Source: Thalassobius sp049116315
Lineage (GTDB): Bacteria; Pseudomonadota; Alphaproteobacteria; Rhodobacterales; Rhodobacteraceae
Length of the DNA: 64,000 nucleotides
Direction: 5' to 3'
NCBI GenBank assembly: GCA_049116315.1
Contig: JAGDZD010000008.1
Location: 186,001-250,000 of the forward strand
Of this stretch, positions 53,772-61,470 are shown one piece after another. A program made the translations under genes and the position numbers. The notes under the pieces are model-generated. The model worked only from the letters and a program-made list of their open reading frames with translations, ran no database searches and was not told where the DNA came from. Numbering within the stretch: position 1 is the stretch's first letter; each line of letters begins with the position of its first letter.

Positions 53772-54119
53772 TCGAGACGCAGTCGGCCTCGAAACTCGAG
53801 ACCTACAAAGCCATAGCAAGGCAGCGTCAACCAATCCGTTCGCCAAGTTGCATCAGATCTGGTGGTTTAGGGGGCTGCCAGCTTTTGCAGAAACACAACG
53901 GGCGTCTGCCCTTTGCCGGACACGTAAATTTGGCACTTCTACACAAGAGCAAAACGGTCGCTTCGTCTCGAGCTTTCACGGTCTTTTCGGTCAAAAAACT
54001 GGCCGACTGTGCCGAATTGTAGTTCCAGAGTCACTAGTGTGTTAAGCCGTGTTCAAACGATAATGCGCGCGCGTCCGACTGGATCGGAAAGTCCGAAAGC
54101 GAAACCGAGGGAAAAGTCT
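53772..54119. other. Gap between beta-helix gene and the 362-aa exported gene
   Basis: 348 bases with no credible gene. The last part may hold a promoter. The gap means the fourth gene need not be in the same transcript. Confidence 0.4.
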
Positions 54120-55208
54120 ATGCTTGGACAGGATCAACCCGTCTATTTGCCGTTGATTGGGGCGTACATGTTGTGCTTCAGTTTTCCCGATCAGGCCGTG
54201 TCACAAGAATACGATCCCATCCGCTATAGCTTTGCAGAGGATCAGTTGCACATCCACGGCCAGTTCGATTCTTCGATTGATCAGGTGACTGTTCCCTTTG
54301 TTATGTCCGAAGATCGTGCGAATGGCGAACTCGATGTCATCTCGGCGCGCGACGTTGCTGGAAGCATTTTCACCCTTCGCATCGGCGAGACTTTTTCAGC
54401 GGTTTTTGGGGAAGGCACCGAGATCGAGCTGGATCGTTTTAAGCCCGAACACCGCCCCGCAGAATTGTATTACGATTATGCGGAGCTGCGCGGGGGCTGT
54501 TTGCGACGTTCCAACGGGCGAATGGCAATTATGATTGATCTCGCAAAGGGTGGCACGGTAAATGCCGGAAATCCCTCTGACACGCTTTTTGTTTTTGCAG
54601 ATGACTTGGACCAAATTGAGTATCAGGTGATTAACCGGGACAATTGGACCGACGCCGACTGTCTCGACGATGCACGCGAGGCGCAGTATCAGGCCAGGCA
54701 AGCGCGGTCTGCCGAGCGGGATTTGATGGATGGCCTTGCGCCTGAGCAGCTTGGTAACCTGCCAGCGGATACCCTGCAAACTTTGAACGTCAAGCCGTTA
54801 CCAAGTGACCCGAGAACTGCAATCCAGGCTCACTTTGACCGGCATGCTGCGTATTACTTTCCAGAGTTTTGTCTGTTGAGTACGGACCAAGGACCCGAAG
54901 AATGCGCCAAGGCGGAGAGCGCTGTCGAGCGGGTTTTCAAGAGTGAAACGTTCGACATCCACCGCGTGCGGTTTGTTCGGTTCTGCGAAAGCGCCGGCGC
55001 GGATTTTTTGCACGACAAAGCGAATGATACTTGGGTTGGACTCGTTCAGAACCTACCGGGGTGCTCGAAATACTATCTGTGCCAGCCTGACTACCACGGC
55101 ATCGAGAGCGCGACGCTCAAGGCTGATCTGCCGGACAACTGCATACATTGGGGAGATTGGCAGTCGGTCGAGATCGACCTGACTACGTTTGAGGTGCGCC
55201 GGAAGTAG
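54120..55208 (+). CDS. Exported Cys-rich protein, unknown function
   Basis: 362 residues from the ATG at 54120 (GAGGGAAAA upstream), which starts a signal peptide (~1-29, ending AVSQ); a longer frame from 54009 lacks one. The mature protein has eight Cys (RGGCLRR, DADCLDD, PEFCLLS, PEECAKA, VRFCESA, PGCSKYYLC, DNCIHW), again an even count. No family recognised. A central acidic/Ala helix (DDAREAQYQARQARSAERDL) separates two domains. Same strand and export class as the three genes upstream. Confidence 0.7.
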   Translation: MLGQDQPVYLPLIGAYMLCFSFPDQAVSQEYDPIRYSFAEDQLHIHGQFDSSIDQVTVPFVMSEDRANGELDVISARDVAGSIFTLRIGETFSAVFGEGTEIELDRFKPEHRPAELYYDYAELRGGCLRRSNGRMAIMIDLAKGGTVNAGNPSDTLFVFADDLDQIEYQVINRDNWTDADCLDDAREAQYQARQARSAERDLMDGLAPEQLGNLPADTLQTLNVKPLPSDPRTAIQAHFDRHAAYYFPEFCLLSTDQGPEECAKAESAVERVFKSETFDIHRVRFVRFCESAGADFLHDKANDTWVGLVQNLPGCSKYYLCQPDYHGIESATLKADLPDNCIHWGDWQSVEIDLTTFEVRRK

Positions 55209-55465
55209 CGCAATCTTGAATGAAAACGGGTTGTAGTCTTGACCCAGTCATCCTGAAATCTTTTGGGTGTGTTCTGATCGGGTCCGAACACAAACTCCAG
55301 TGTCGTGAAAATACTCTCGCCTTTAACCTCAACCCCGTCGTCCGACCAAGTCCACTTGGACACGTGGCAACGTTCCCCGTCATTGGAGACAGCTACGATT
55401 GCAGCACCAAGTGCCTGACCAATTCCCAGATCCACCAAGACATTATTGATGGACTCCGCTGTAAC
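55091..55465 (-). pseudogene. Possible gene fragment cut by the IS3 remnant
   Basis: A frame that reads like protein between about 55215 and 55465 (VDLGIGQALGAAIVAV, CHVSKWTWSDDGVEVKG, EFVFGPDQNTPKRFQ) runs into the IS3-type terminal repeat at 55466; its only ATG lies inside the IS end. The downstream part is antisense to the 362-aa gene. It may be the remainder of a gene that lost its 5' end. Weak evidence. Confidence 0.3.
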
Positions 55466-55935
55466 TGACCTGTGTCTTAACATCCCTCCAGCTTTACGTG
55501 GATTTCTTGGAGATAAATTTGTGACTTTAGGCTGCCATTTTGTCCATCGGCGTTAGGTTTCGCAGAGCTGAATGTGGTCTGCGCCCATTGTAACCCTCCT
55601 GCCATTCTTCCAGTAATTTGCGGACATGGCCCAATGTGCCGAACAGCGTTTCATGAAGACATTCGTCTCTCAGCTTGCCGTTCTCGTTTTCATGTGCGCG
55701 CAGTCGCTTGGCGTCAGATGGTTCCATACCGCTATACTTCGATTTGAACTTGTAGAACGTACCCCGGATGAGGCCGTGCTGGCGGCACACCTCAGCAGCC
55801 GGCATCCCGGCGTCCTTCTCTTTGATCATCCCAATAGTCTGGGCTTCGTTAAATCGGCGCTTTCGCATCTGTTTGCTCCTTCGAAAGGTTGAGCAAACTC
55901 TACATCAAGGTGAGGGAAGTTTCGGGGCCAGGTCA
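55466..55935 (-). mobile_element. IS3-family element with internal deletion
   Basis: 470 bases bounded by related ends: TGACCTG (55466-55472) and CAGGTCA (55929-55935), with further imperfect matches to about 20 bases inside. It is far shorter than a complete IS3 element (about 1.2-1.5 kb) and holds one fused frame. No target duplication recognised. Confidence 0.75.
55527..55868 (-). pseudogene. IS3 OrfA-OrfB fusion by internal deletion
   Basis: 113 codons. The first ~70 are OrfA of the IS3 type (MRKRRFNEAQTIGMIKEKDAG, HTH around GLIRGTFYKFKSKYSG, then ENENGKL). The rest is the extreme C-terminus of the OrfB integrase (RDECLHETLFGTLGHVRKLLEEWQEGYNGRRPHSALRNLTP). The junction is NGKL (55671-55682), a motif present in both parents, so a deletion between short direct repeats removed the catalytic core. 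Confidence 0.85.
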
Positions 55936-56102
55936 CTAGGTAGCAGCGTTGCTGAATCGAACAACTCGAACTCAGCACGAACAGACTGCAAGGGCATAAG
56001 AAACGAAGATCACCGAACTACGTTCAGAACAATGCTGTGCTCGTAGAAAAACAGGTGGCTCGAGGACAATCTAAGGAAAACTCCGAACTATCGATGAGCT
56101 TT

Positions 56103-56142
56103 CTCTTAAGCTCTTAAGCTCTTAAGCTCTTAAGCTCTTATG
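56103..56142. repeat. Tandem octamer repeat CTCTTAAG
   Basis: Four perfect copies of CTCTTAAG plus one variant copy (CTCTTATG), each holding the palindrome CTTAAG. It lies in a gene-free stretch between the IS3 remnant and the broken tRNA. Looks like replication-slippage expansion; function unknown. Confidence 0.9.
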
Positions 56143-56298
56143 ATTTATGGCAAAAAGCCTCATTCGAACAAAAGAGAACGGTCTTGCGGCCAACTTTTCC
56201 GCGCCCGTTAAAGGTGTCGAGAAAAGCGGGTGGTCGAAGTGGTGAAACGACTTTACCTATCAAGGAGTTGAGGTTTCTTTCAACATCGATAGTAAAAA

Positions 56299-56348
56299 TG
56301 GTGCCCCCACACGGACTCGNNTTGCTCTACCAGCTGAGCTATAGGGGC
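56299..56348 (-). tRNA. tRNA split by an assembly gap, probably tRNA-Thr
   Basis: Minus strand: a 5' part of 27 bases (acceptor GCCCCTA, D-arm to GAGCAA), then NN, then 21 bases from the T-loop (CGAGTCC) to the encoded CCA. Acceptor strands pair fully (one G-U). About 26 bases including the anticodon arm are missing, so identity rests on resemblance to alphaproteobacterial tRNA-Thr. Confidence 0.75.
56320..56321. other. Assembly gap (NN) within a tRNA
   Basis: The only ambiguous bases in the window. They replace roughly 28 bases of a tRNA and mark a contig join, so adjacency of the accessory island and the tRNA-Gly cluster depends on it. Confidence 0.95.
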
Positions 56349-56423
56349 TTCCGAGGCCTGATTTAGTCGAGCTTTTCCGAAGGTGCAAGCCCTTCTTTTC
56401 GCGAAAATAAAAAATTATTCGGG

Positions 56424-56469
56424 AAAAATAAAAAAACCCACATGGCCTAATCAAAGGGACATGTGGGTT
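56424..56469 (-). terminator. Terminator of the tRNA-Gly pair
   Basis: A 10-bp perfect stem (56435-56444/56460-56469) with a 15-base loop, followed on the minus strand by a run of T (A-tract at 56424-56436 on the plus strand). It begins 12 bases after the first tRNA-Gly on its downstream side. Confidence 0.9.
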
Positions 56470-56480
56470 GTTTTGGTGAT

Positions 56481-56555
56481 TGGAGCGGGCGAGGCGATTC
56501 GAACGCCCGACCCTAACCTTGGCAAGGTTATGCTCTACCCCTGAGCTACGCCCGC
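56481..56555 (-). tRNA. tRNA-Gly (anticodon GCC), copy 1
   Basis: Complete cloverleaf on the minus strand: acceptor GCGGGCG, D-loop with AGGGGTAGAGC, anticodon loop TTGCCAA, T-loop TTCGAAT, encoded CCA. Identical to the copy 114 bases away. Confidence 0.96.
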
Positions 56556-56594
56556 TTCCTTGTGACAGGCGGGTGACCTGTCTGGGTAACCAAT

Positions 56595-56669
56595 TGGAGC
56601 GGGCGAGGCGATTCGAACGCCCGACCCTAACCTTGGCAAGGTTATGCTCTACCCCTGAGCTACGCCCGC
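56595..56669 (-). tRNA. tRNA-Gly (anticodon GCC), copy 2
   Basis: Identical to the other tRNA-Gly over all 75 bases, with a 39-base spacer between them. Being upstream on the minus strand, it is probably first in a two-tRNA transcript. Confidence 0.96.
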
Positions 56670-56755
56670 TTCCTTTGGTGAGCCGGGGTATAACCAAGAG
56701 CCTTTGCCGCTGCAAGCGGCATTTGGGCCCTTAGACGCTTTTTCTGCATCTTTAT

Positions 56756-57145
56756 TTACAGCAGAGCGTGAAAGAAAATTCCAAGTCCCGTCACCAGCAT
56801 CATTCCAAGATTAAGCAGCATCCCATAGCGGCGTGCCACGTAGTTCATTGGCCGCACCACAAAGGCATAGGCATGCAACAGGCGCGACAGAATAAGCGCC
56901 ACGCCAAGCAGATGCACCACAAGGGCAGGGGCGCCTGTCAGTTCAACAATGACCAACAATACAACGCCAATGGGCATGTATTCAGCGCAATTTCCATGGG
57001 CGCGGGTGCGGCGCAGCAATTCGCGATCATCCCCGTCGCCAAAGCTGACCTTGGAGGATTTACGATACAAAGCAACCCGTGTGGCCAGCCAAATATAGAG
57101 TAAGACAAGCGGCCCAACATATAGGGGGGCGATGGAAAGATGCAT
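56756..57145 (-). CDS. MAPEG family membrane protein
   Basis: 129 residues from the ATG at 57145 (CGGAGG upstream); a longer frame lacks a site. Four helices of the MAPEG fold, with the diagnostic RRTRAHGNCAEYMPIGVVLLVIVELTG and LGVALILSRLLHAYAF. Members are glutathione-dependent or uncharacterised membrane enzymes; the bacterial ones have no settled role. Confidence 0.92.
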   Translation of the reverse strand: MHLSIAPLYVGPLVLLYIWLATRVALYRKSSKVSFGDGDDRELLRRTRAHGNCAEYMPIGVVLLVIVELTGAPALVVHLLGVALILSRLLHAYAFVVRPMNYVARRYGMLLNLGMMLVTGLGIFFHALL

Positions 57146-57299
57146 AAGAGCCTCCGTGCTCTGGTGTCTGTGGTGAAGGTCGAATCGTGCCGGCTGAGGC
57201 AGCGATCGCAGAATCAACTCTGTTCAGAATTTCTTGAGCGTGTCCATCGAGTGTGGTTTTCTACCTGTGTTTTAACGCAGAATTTATTGGAGAAAACGG

Positions 57300-57752
57300 A
57301 TGCAGAAATTAGCTCCGAAGTTGATGGCCGGGGCCTGCGCTCTGGCCCTTGCGGGCTGTACCACCGCTCACAAGACCAAGCTGTCCTTTGAAATCGACGG
57401 CAAGACCTATCCGATTTGGGAGGCCGTAACGCCCAAGCCCTTTACCAGCACGGATGATCCCTCTTGGAAGGCAAGTTCGTATTTTCTGATACGGATCGAT
57501 GGGGAATCCTACATTTGCGATGGGACGATCGAAGATTGCCAGCGGCGCGCAGAAAAGGTGCTGGAAGAACAGGCCAATCGACCGACCACTGCGTCGACGT
57601 TTAATGATGACGACGATGATGACGACAGCTCGGGTGGCGACTCCGGTGGCGGAGATTCTGGCGGGGGTGATTCCGGCGGAGATTCAGGTGGGGACTCCGG
57701 TGGAGATTCGGGCGGCGGCGATTCCGGTGGGGACACCGACAGCCCAACCTGA
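57300..57752 (+). CDS. Lipoprotein with Asp/Ser/Gly repeat tail
   Basis: 150 residues. Lipobox LAGC (Cys20), then a ~75-residue domain (KLSFEIDGKTYPIWEAVTP, ESYICDGTIEDCQRRA, with a Cys pair) and a tail from ~100 of seven or eight Asp followed by GDSGGG/GDSGG repeats to the end. The tail is disordered and may be a flexible spacer or cation-binding surface. The repeat DNA is prone to slippage. GGAG precedes the ATG. No family recognised. Confidence 0.75.
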   Translation: MQKLAPKLMAGACALALAGCTTAHKTKLSFEIDGKTYPIWEAVTPKPFTSTDDPSWKASSYFLIRIDGESYICDGTIEDCQRRAEKVLEEQANRPTTASTFNDDDDDDDSSGGDSGGGDSGGGDSGGDSGGDSGGDSGGGDSGGDTDSPT

Positions 57753-57770
57753 CCCCGCCCATCCAAACGC

Positions 57771-57800
57771 AAAGAACCGCGGACAGGCCGCGGTTCTTTT
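57771..57800. terminator. Bidirectional terminator between lipoprotein and pyc
   Basis: A 12-bp perfect stem (57771-57782/57788-57799), 5-base loop, ending in TTTT on the plus strand and T-rich on the minus strand. It sits between two convergent stops. Confidence 0.85.
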
Positions 57801-57833
57801 GACTTTAGAGGCGCAAAGGCGTGTCGGGCAGGA

Positions 57834-60800
57834 TCAGTCGAATTCGACCAACAGATCCTTGGCGTCAATCTGACCACCTGCTTGCACATGAACGGCCTTG
57901 ATCACCGCATCACGTTCAGCGTGGATCCCAGTTTCCATTTTCATCGCTTCGATTGTCAGCAACAGATCGCCTTCGCAGACCTTCTGCCCGGCGCTGACAC
58001 CGATGGTCGCAACCACACCCGGCATTGGGGCGCCGACATGGTTGGCATTGCCCAATTCCGCCTTGGGGCGGGCAGCGGTGCTGGATTTGACCAGACGATT
58101 TGGCACACGGATCACCCGCGGTTGACCGTTCAGTTCAAAGAACACTTTGACTTCGCCATCTTCGTTGGTTTCGCCAACAGCCTGCAAACGGATTTCCAGC
58201 TTTTTGCCGGGATCGATTTCAGCGGTGATCTCTTCGCCCGGCTCCATGCCATAGAAGAAAGTCCGGGTTGGAAGCGCACGCACTGGGCCATAGGCCACGT
58301 GGCGGTTCATATAGTCGGTAAAGACCTTTGGATACATCAGGTACCCGTTGAGGTCTTCGTCATCCACTTCAAAGCCATCGAGGTTGGCGCTCAACTCGGC
58401 GCGCACAGCTTCGAGATCGACGGGGGCCAAATGCTTGCCGGGGCGTTCGGTGTTTGGCGCTTCGTCTTTCAGAACCTTTTTCAGGATCAGATCAGGGAAG
58501 CCACCCGGAGGTTGACCCAAGTTGCCGCGCATCATGTCGACCACAGAGTCTGGGAAGGACACCTCTTTGTTGGGATCCTCAACATCGTCACGGGTCAAGT
58601 TCTGGCTAACCATCATCAGCGCCATGTCACCTACCACCTTGGACGAGGGGGTCACTTTGACAATGTCGCCAAACATTTGGTTGGCATCCGCATACATCTG
58701 CGCCACTTCGTGCCACCGCTCTTCAAGGCCAAGGCTGCGCGCCTGTGCTTTGAGGTTGGTAAACTGGCCACCGGGCATTTCGTGCAGGTAAACTTCTGAG
58801 GCAGGGGCCGCTAGGCCGCTTTCAAAGGCAACATACTGCGCCCGCACCTGTTCCCAATAGTTGGACACGTCGCGGATTTTGCCGATGTCCAGACCGGTGT
58901 CGCGGTCTGTGTTGCGCAGGCCTTCGACGATGGAACCCAGACAAGGCTGAGAGGTGCCACCAGAAAACGCATCCATCGCGGCGTCAACAGCATCAACACC
59001 GGCATCCGCAGCGGCCAGAATAGTGGCCCCCGCGATCCCGCTGGTGTCATGGGTGTGGAAATGCACTGGCAGTGAGATCTCGTCTTTCAGCGCTTTGACC
59101 AGCTGACGGGCCGCCGCTGGCTTTAGCAAGCCAGACATATCCTTCAGACCCAAGACATGGGCGCCTGCGGCCTCCAGCTCTTTGGCCATGCCCACATAGT
59201 ACTTCAGGTCATATTTGGCGCGGTTCGGATCCAGAATGTCACCGGTGTAACAGATGGTGCCTTCGACGATCTTGCCGGTTTCGGCCACCGCATCCATGGC
59301 GACGCGCATGTTTTCAACCCAGTTCAGGCTGTCAAAGACGCGGAACACATCAATGCCGGTTTCAGCCGCTTGCTTGACAAAGGACTGAACCACATTGTCG
59401 GGATAGTTGGTGTAGCCAACACCGTTGCTGGCGCGCAGCAACATTTGGGTCAGAACGTTGGGCATCGCGGTGCGCAAATCGCGCAGACGCTGCCAAGGAC
59501 ATTCCTGCAAGAAGCGATAGGCCACATCAAATGTCGCGCCGCCCCAGCATTCAACACTGAACAGCTGTGACAGGTTCGCCGCATAGGTTGGCGCCACACG
59601 GATCATATCGATCGAGCGCATCCGAGTGGCCAGCAAGGACTGGTGCCCGTCGCGCATTGTGGTGTCGGTCAGCAGCAATTGCTTTTGATCCAACATCCAG
59701 TCCGCAACCGCCTTGGCCCCTTTGTCATCCAGCAGAGTCTTGGTGCCGGGCAGAATTTTGGTGTCGGTTTTAGGCAGGCGTGGCATCCGGGTTTCTGCCG
59801 GCTTGGCGCGGCCGGTGGTTTCCGGGTGCCCGTTCACGGTGATATCCGCGATATAGGTCAGAACCTTGGTGCCCCGGTCGCGGCGCTTTTCGAACTCAAA
59901 CAGGCCCGGTGTCTCGTCGATGAATTTGGTGGTGTATTCATTGGACAGGAACGTTGGGTGCTTGAGCAGGTTTTCCACAAAGGCGATGTTGGTGCTGACG
60001 CCGCGAATACGGAATTCACGCAGCGCCCGGTCCATCCGATGGATCGTCGCTTCGGGGGTTGGGGCCCAAGCGGTGACCTTGACCAGCAACGAGTCATAAT
60101 AGCGCGTGATCACGCCGCCGGCGTAGGCGGTGCCGCCATCCAGACGAATGCCCATGCCTGTGGCAGAGCGATAGGCGGTGAGGCGGCCATAGTCTGGAAT
60201 GAAGTTGTTTTGTGGATCTTCGGTGGTGATCCGGGTCTGCAAGGCGTGACCGTGCAATTGCACGTCGGCTTGGCTGGCCATGCCTGTGGCTTCGGCCAAA
60301 GGTTTGCCTTCGGCAATCTTGATCTGAGCCTGAACGATGTCAATTCCGGTCACTTCTTCGGTGACGGTATGTTCCACCTGCACCCGCGGGTTCACTTCGA
60401 TGAAGTAGAACTTGCCAGTGTTCATATCCATCAGGAATTCTACGGTCCCGGCGCATTCATAGCCAACAAAGGCACAGATTTTGCGGCCCAGTTCACAGAT
60501 TTCTTCGCGCTGTTCCTGCGAAAGGTAGGGCGCGGGGGCGCGCTCAACCACTTTTTGGTTGCGGCGTTGAACCGAACAATCACGTTCCCAGAGGTGATAG
60601 ATCTCACCGTGGCTGTCGCCGAGGATCTGCACCTCTACGTGGCGGGCGCGGGTGATCATCTTTTCCAGATATCCCTCGCCATTGCCAAAGGCCGCTTCCG
60701 CTTCGCGGCGTCCCTCCAGCACTTTCTCTTCCAGCTCATCTTCGGACAGGATCGGGCGCATGCCGCGACCGCCGCCACCCCAGCTGGCCTTCAGCATCAA

Positions 60801-61271
60801 GGGATAGCCCACTTCGGCGGCTTCTTTCTTGATCGCGTCCATATCATCCCCCAGCACTTCGGTGGCTGGGATGACGGGCACATCGGCCTCGACGGCGACG
60901 CGGCGGGCGCTGGCTTTGTCACCCAGGGCGCGCATTGTTTCAGCTTTAGGGCCGATGAAGGTGATGTTGTTGGCGACACAGGCGTCCACAAAATCGGGGT
61001 TTTCCGACAAGAGGCCGTAGCCCGGGTGGATCGCGTCTGCGCCAGCTTGTTTGGCAACCCGAATGATTTCTTCGATGCTCAGGTAGGCGGCGACGGGGCC
61101 CATGCCTTCGCCGATGCGATAGGCTTCATCCGCTTTAAAGCGGTGCAGGCCCAGCTTGTCTTCTTCGGCATAGATGGCAACGGTCTTTTTGCCCAGCTCG
61201 TTGGCGGCCCGCATGATGCGGATGGCGATCTCGCCTCGGTTGGCGATCAGGATTTTGTTAAATTCGGCCAT
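57834..61271 (-). CDS. pyc: Pyruvate carboxylase
   Basis: 1145 residues from the ATG at 61271 (GGGGGAG upstream), full length for the single-chain enzyme. Domains in order: biotin carboxylase ~1-450 (KILIANRGEIAIRIMRAANE, ATP-grasp GGGGRGMRPI, FIEVNPRVQVEHTVTEEVTG), carboxyltransferase ~530-800 (LLTDTTMRDGHQSLLATRMR, HFHTHDTSG), allosteric/tetramerisation linker, and a biotinyl domain ~1075-1145 with the biotin Lys in EAMKMETGI. It makes oxaloacetate from pyruvate, the anaplerotic step. Monocistronic by its flanking gaps. Confidence 0.97.
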   Translation of the reverse strand: MAEFNKILIANRGEIAIRIMRAANELGKKTVAIYAEEDKLGLHRFKADEAYRIGEGMGPVAAYLSIEEIIRVAKQAGADAIHPGYGLLSENPDFVDACVANNITFIGPKAETMRALGDKASARRVAVEADVPVIPATEVLGDDMDAIKKEAAEVGYPLMLKASWGGGGRGMRPILSEDELEEKVLEGRREAEAAFGNGEGYLEKMITRARHVEVQILGDSHGEIYHLWERDCSVQRRNQKVVERAPAPYLSQEQREEICELGRKICAFVGYECAGTVEFLMDMNTGKFYFIEVNPRVQVEHTVTEEVTGIDIVQAQIKIAEGKPLAEATGMASQADVQLHGHALQTRITTEDPQNNFIPDYGRLTAYRSATGMGIRLDGGTAYAGGVITRYYDSLLVKVTAWAPTPEATIHRMDRALREFRIRGVSTNIAFVENLLKHPTFLSNEYTTKFIDETPGLFEFEKRRDRGTKVLTYIADITVNGHPETTGRAKPAETRMPRLPKTDTKILPGTKTLLDDKGAKAVADWMLDQKQLLLTDTTMRDGHQSLLATRMRSIDMIRVAPTYAANLSQLFSVECWGGATFDVAYRFLQECPWQRLRDLRTAMPNVLTQMLLRASNGVGYTNYPDNVVQSFVKQAAETGIDVFRVFDSLNWVENMRVAMDAVAETGKIVEGTICYTGDILDPNRAKYDLKYYVGMAKELEAAGAHVLGLKDMSGLLKPAAARQLVKALKDEISLPVHFHTHDTSGIAGATILAAADAGVDAVDAAMDAFSGGTSQPCLGSIVEGLRNTDRDTGLDIGKIRDVSNYWEQVRAQYVAFESGLAAPASEVYLHEMPGGQFTNLKAQARSLGLEERWHEVAQMYADANQMFGDIVKVTPSSKVVGDMALMMVSQNLTRDDVEDPNKEVSFPDSVVDMMRGNLGQPPGGFPDLILKKVLKDEAPNTERPGKHLAPVDLEAVRAELSANLDGFEVDDEDLNGYLMYPKVFTDYMNRHVAYGPVRALPTRTFFYGMEPGEEITAEIDPGKKLEIRLQAVGETNEDGEVKVFFELNGQPRVIRVPNRLVKSSTAARPKAELGNANHVGAPMPGVVATIGVSAGQKVCEGDLLLTIEAMKMETGIHAERDAVIKAVHVQAGGQIDAKDLLVEFD

Positions 61272-61470
61272 CTTGGGCTCCCCCATGTCATCTCAGGTGG
61301 TTGCGCGGCATTTCACACCATGCTGCACCGCAGCGCAAGCGTTCCTTGCAATATCGGTCACTTTTTCTGACCAATGTCGGGCCTTATTGAGCAATTCGCC
61401 CCGGATTTCAAGCGAATGACCGGATTGATTGGTCTTTTTGCAAAACAAACATTTCGCGAGTGCGGCATTT

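Noticed and set aside
45428..55935. Prophage or integrative element
   Set aside because: No integrase, phage structural or conjugation genes; only two dead IS copies border the cluster.
56103..56142. CRISPR-like array
   Set aside because: The 8-base repeats are contiguous with no spacers and no cas genes are nearby.
59643..61370. 575-codon plus-strand open frame
   Set aside because: Antisense to pyruvate carboxylase; composition (many Gly, Phe, His) is typical of a shadow of a high-GC gene.
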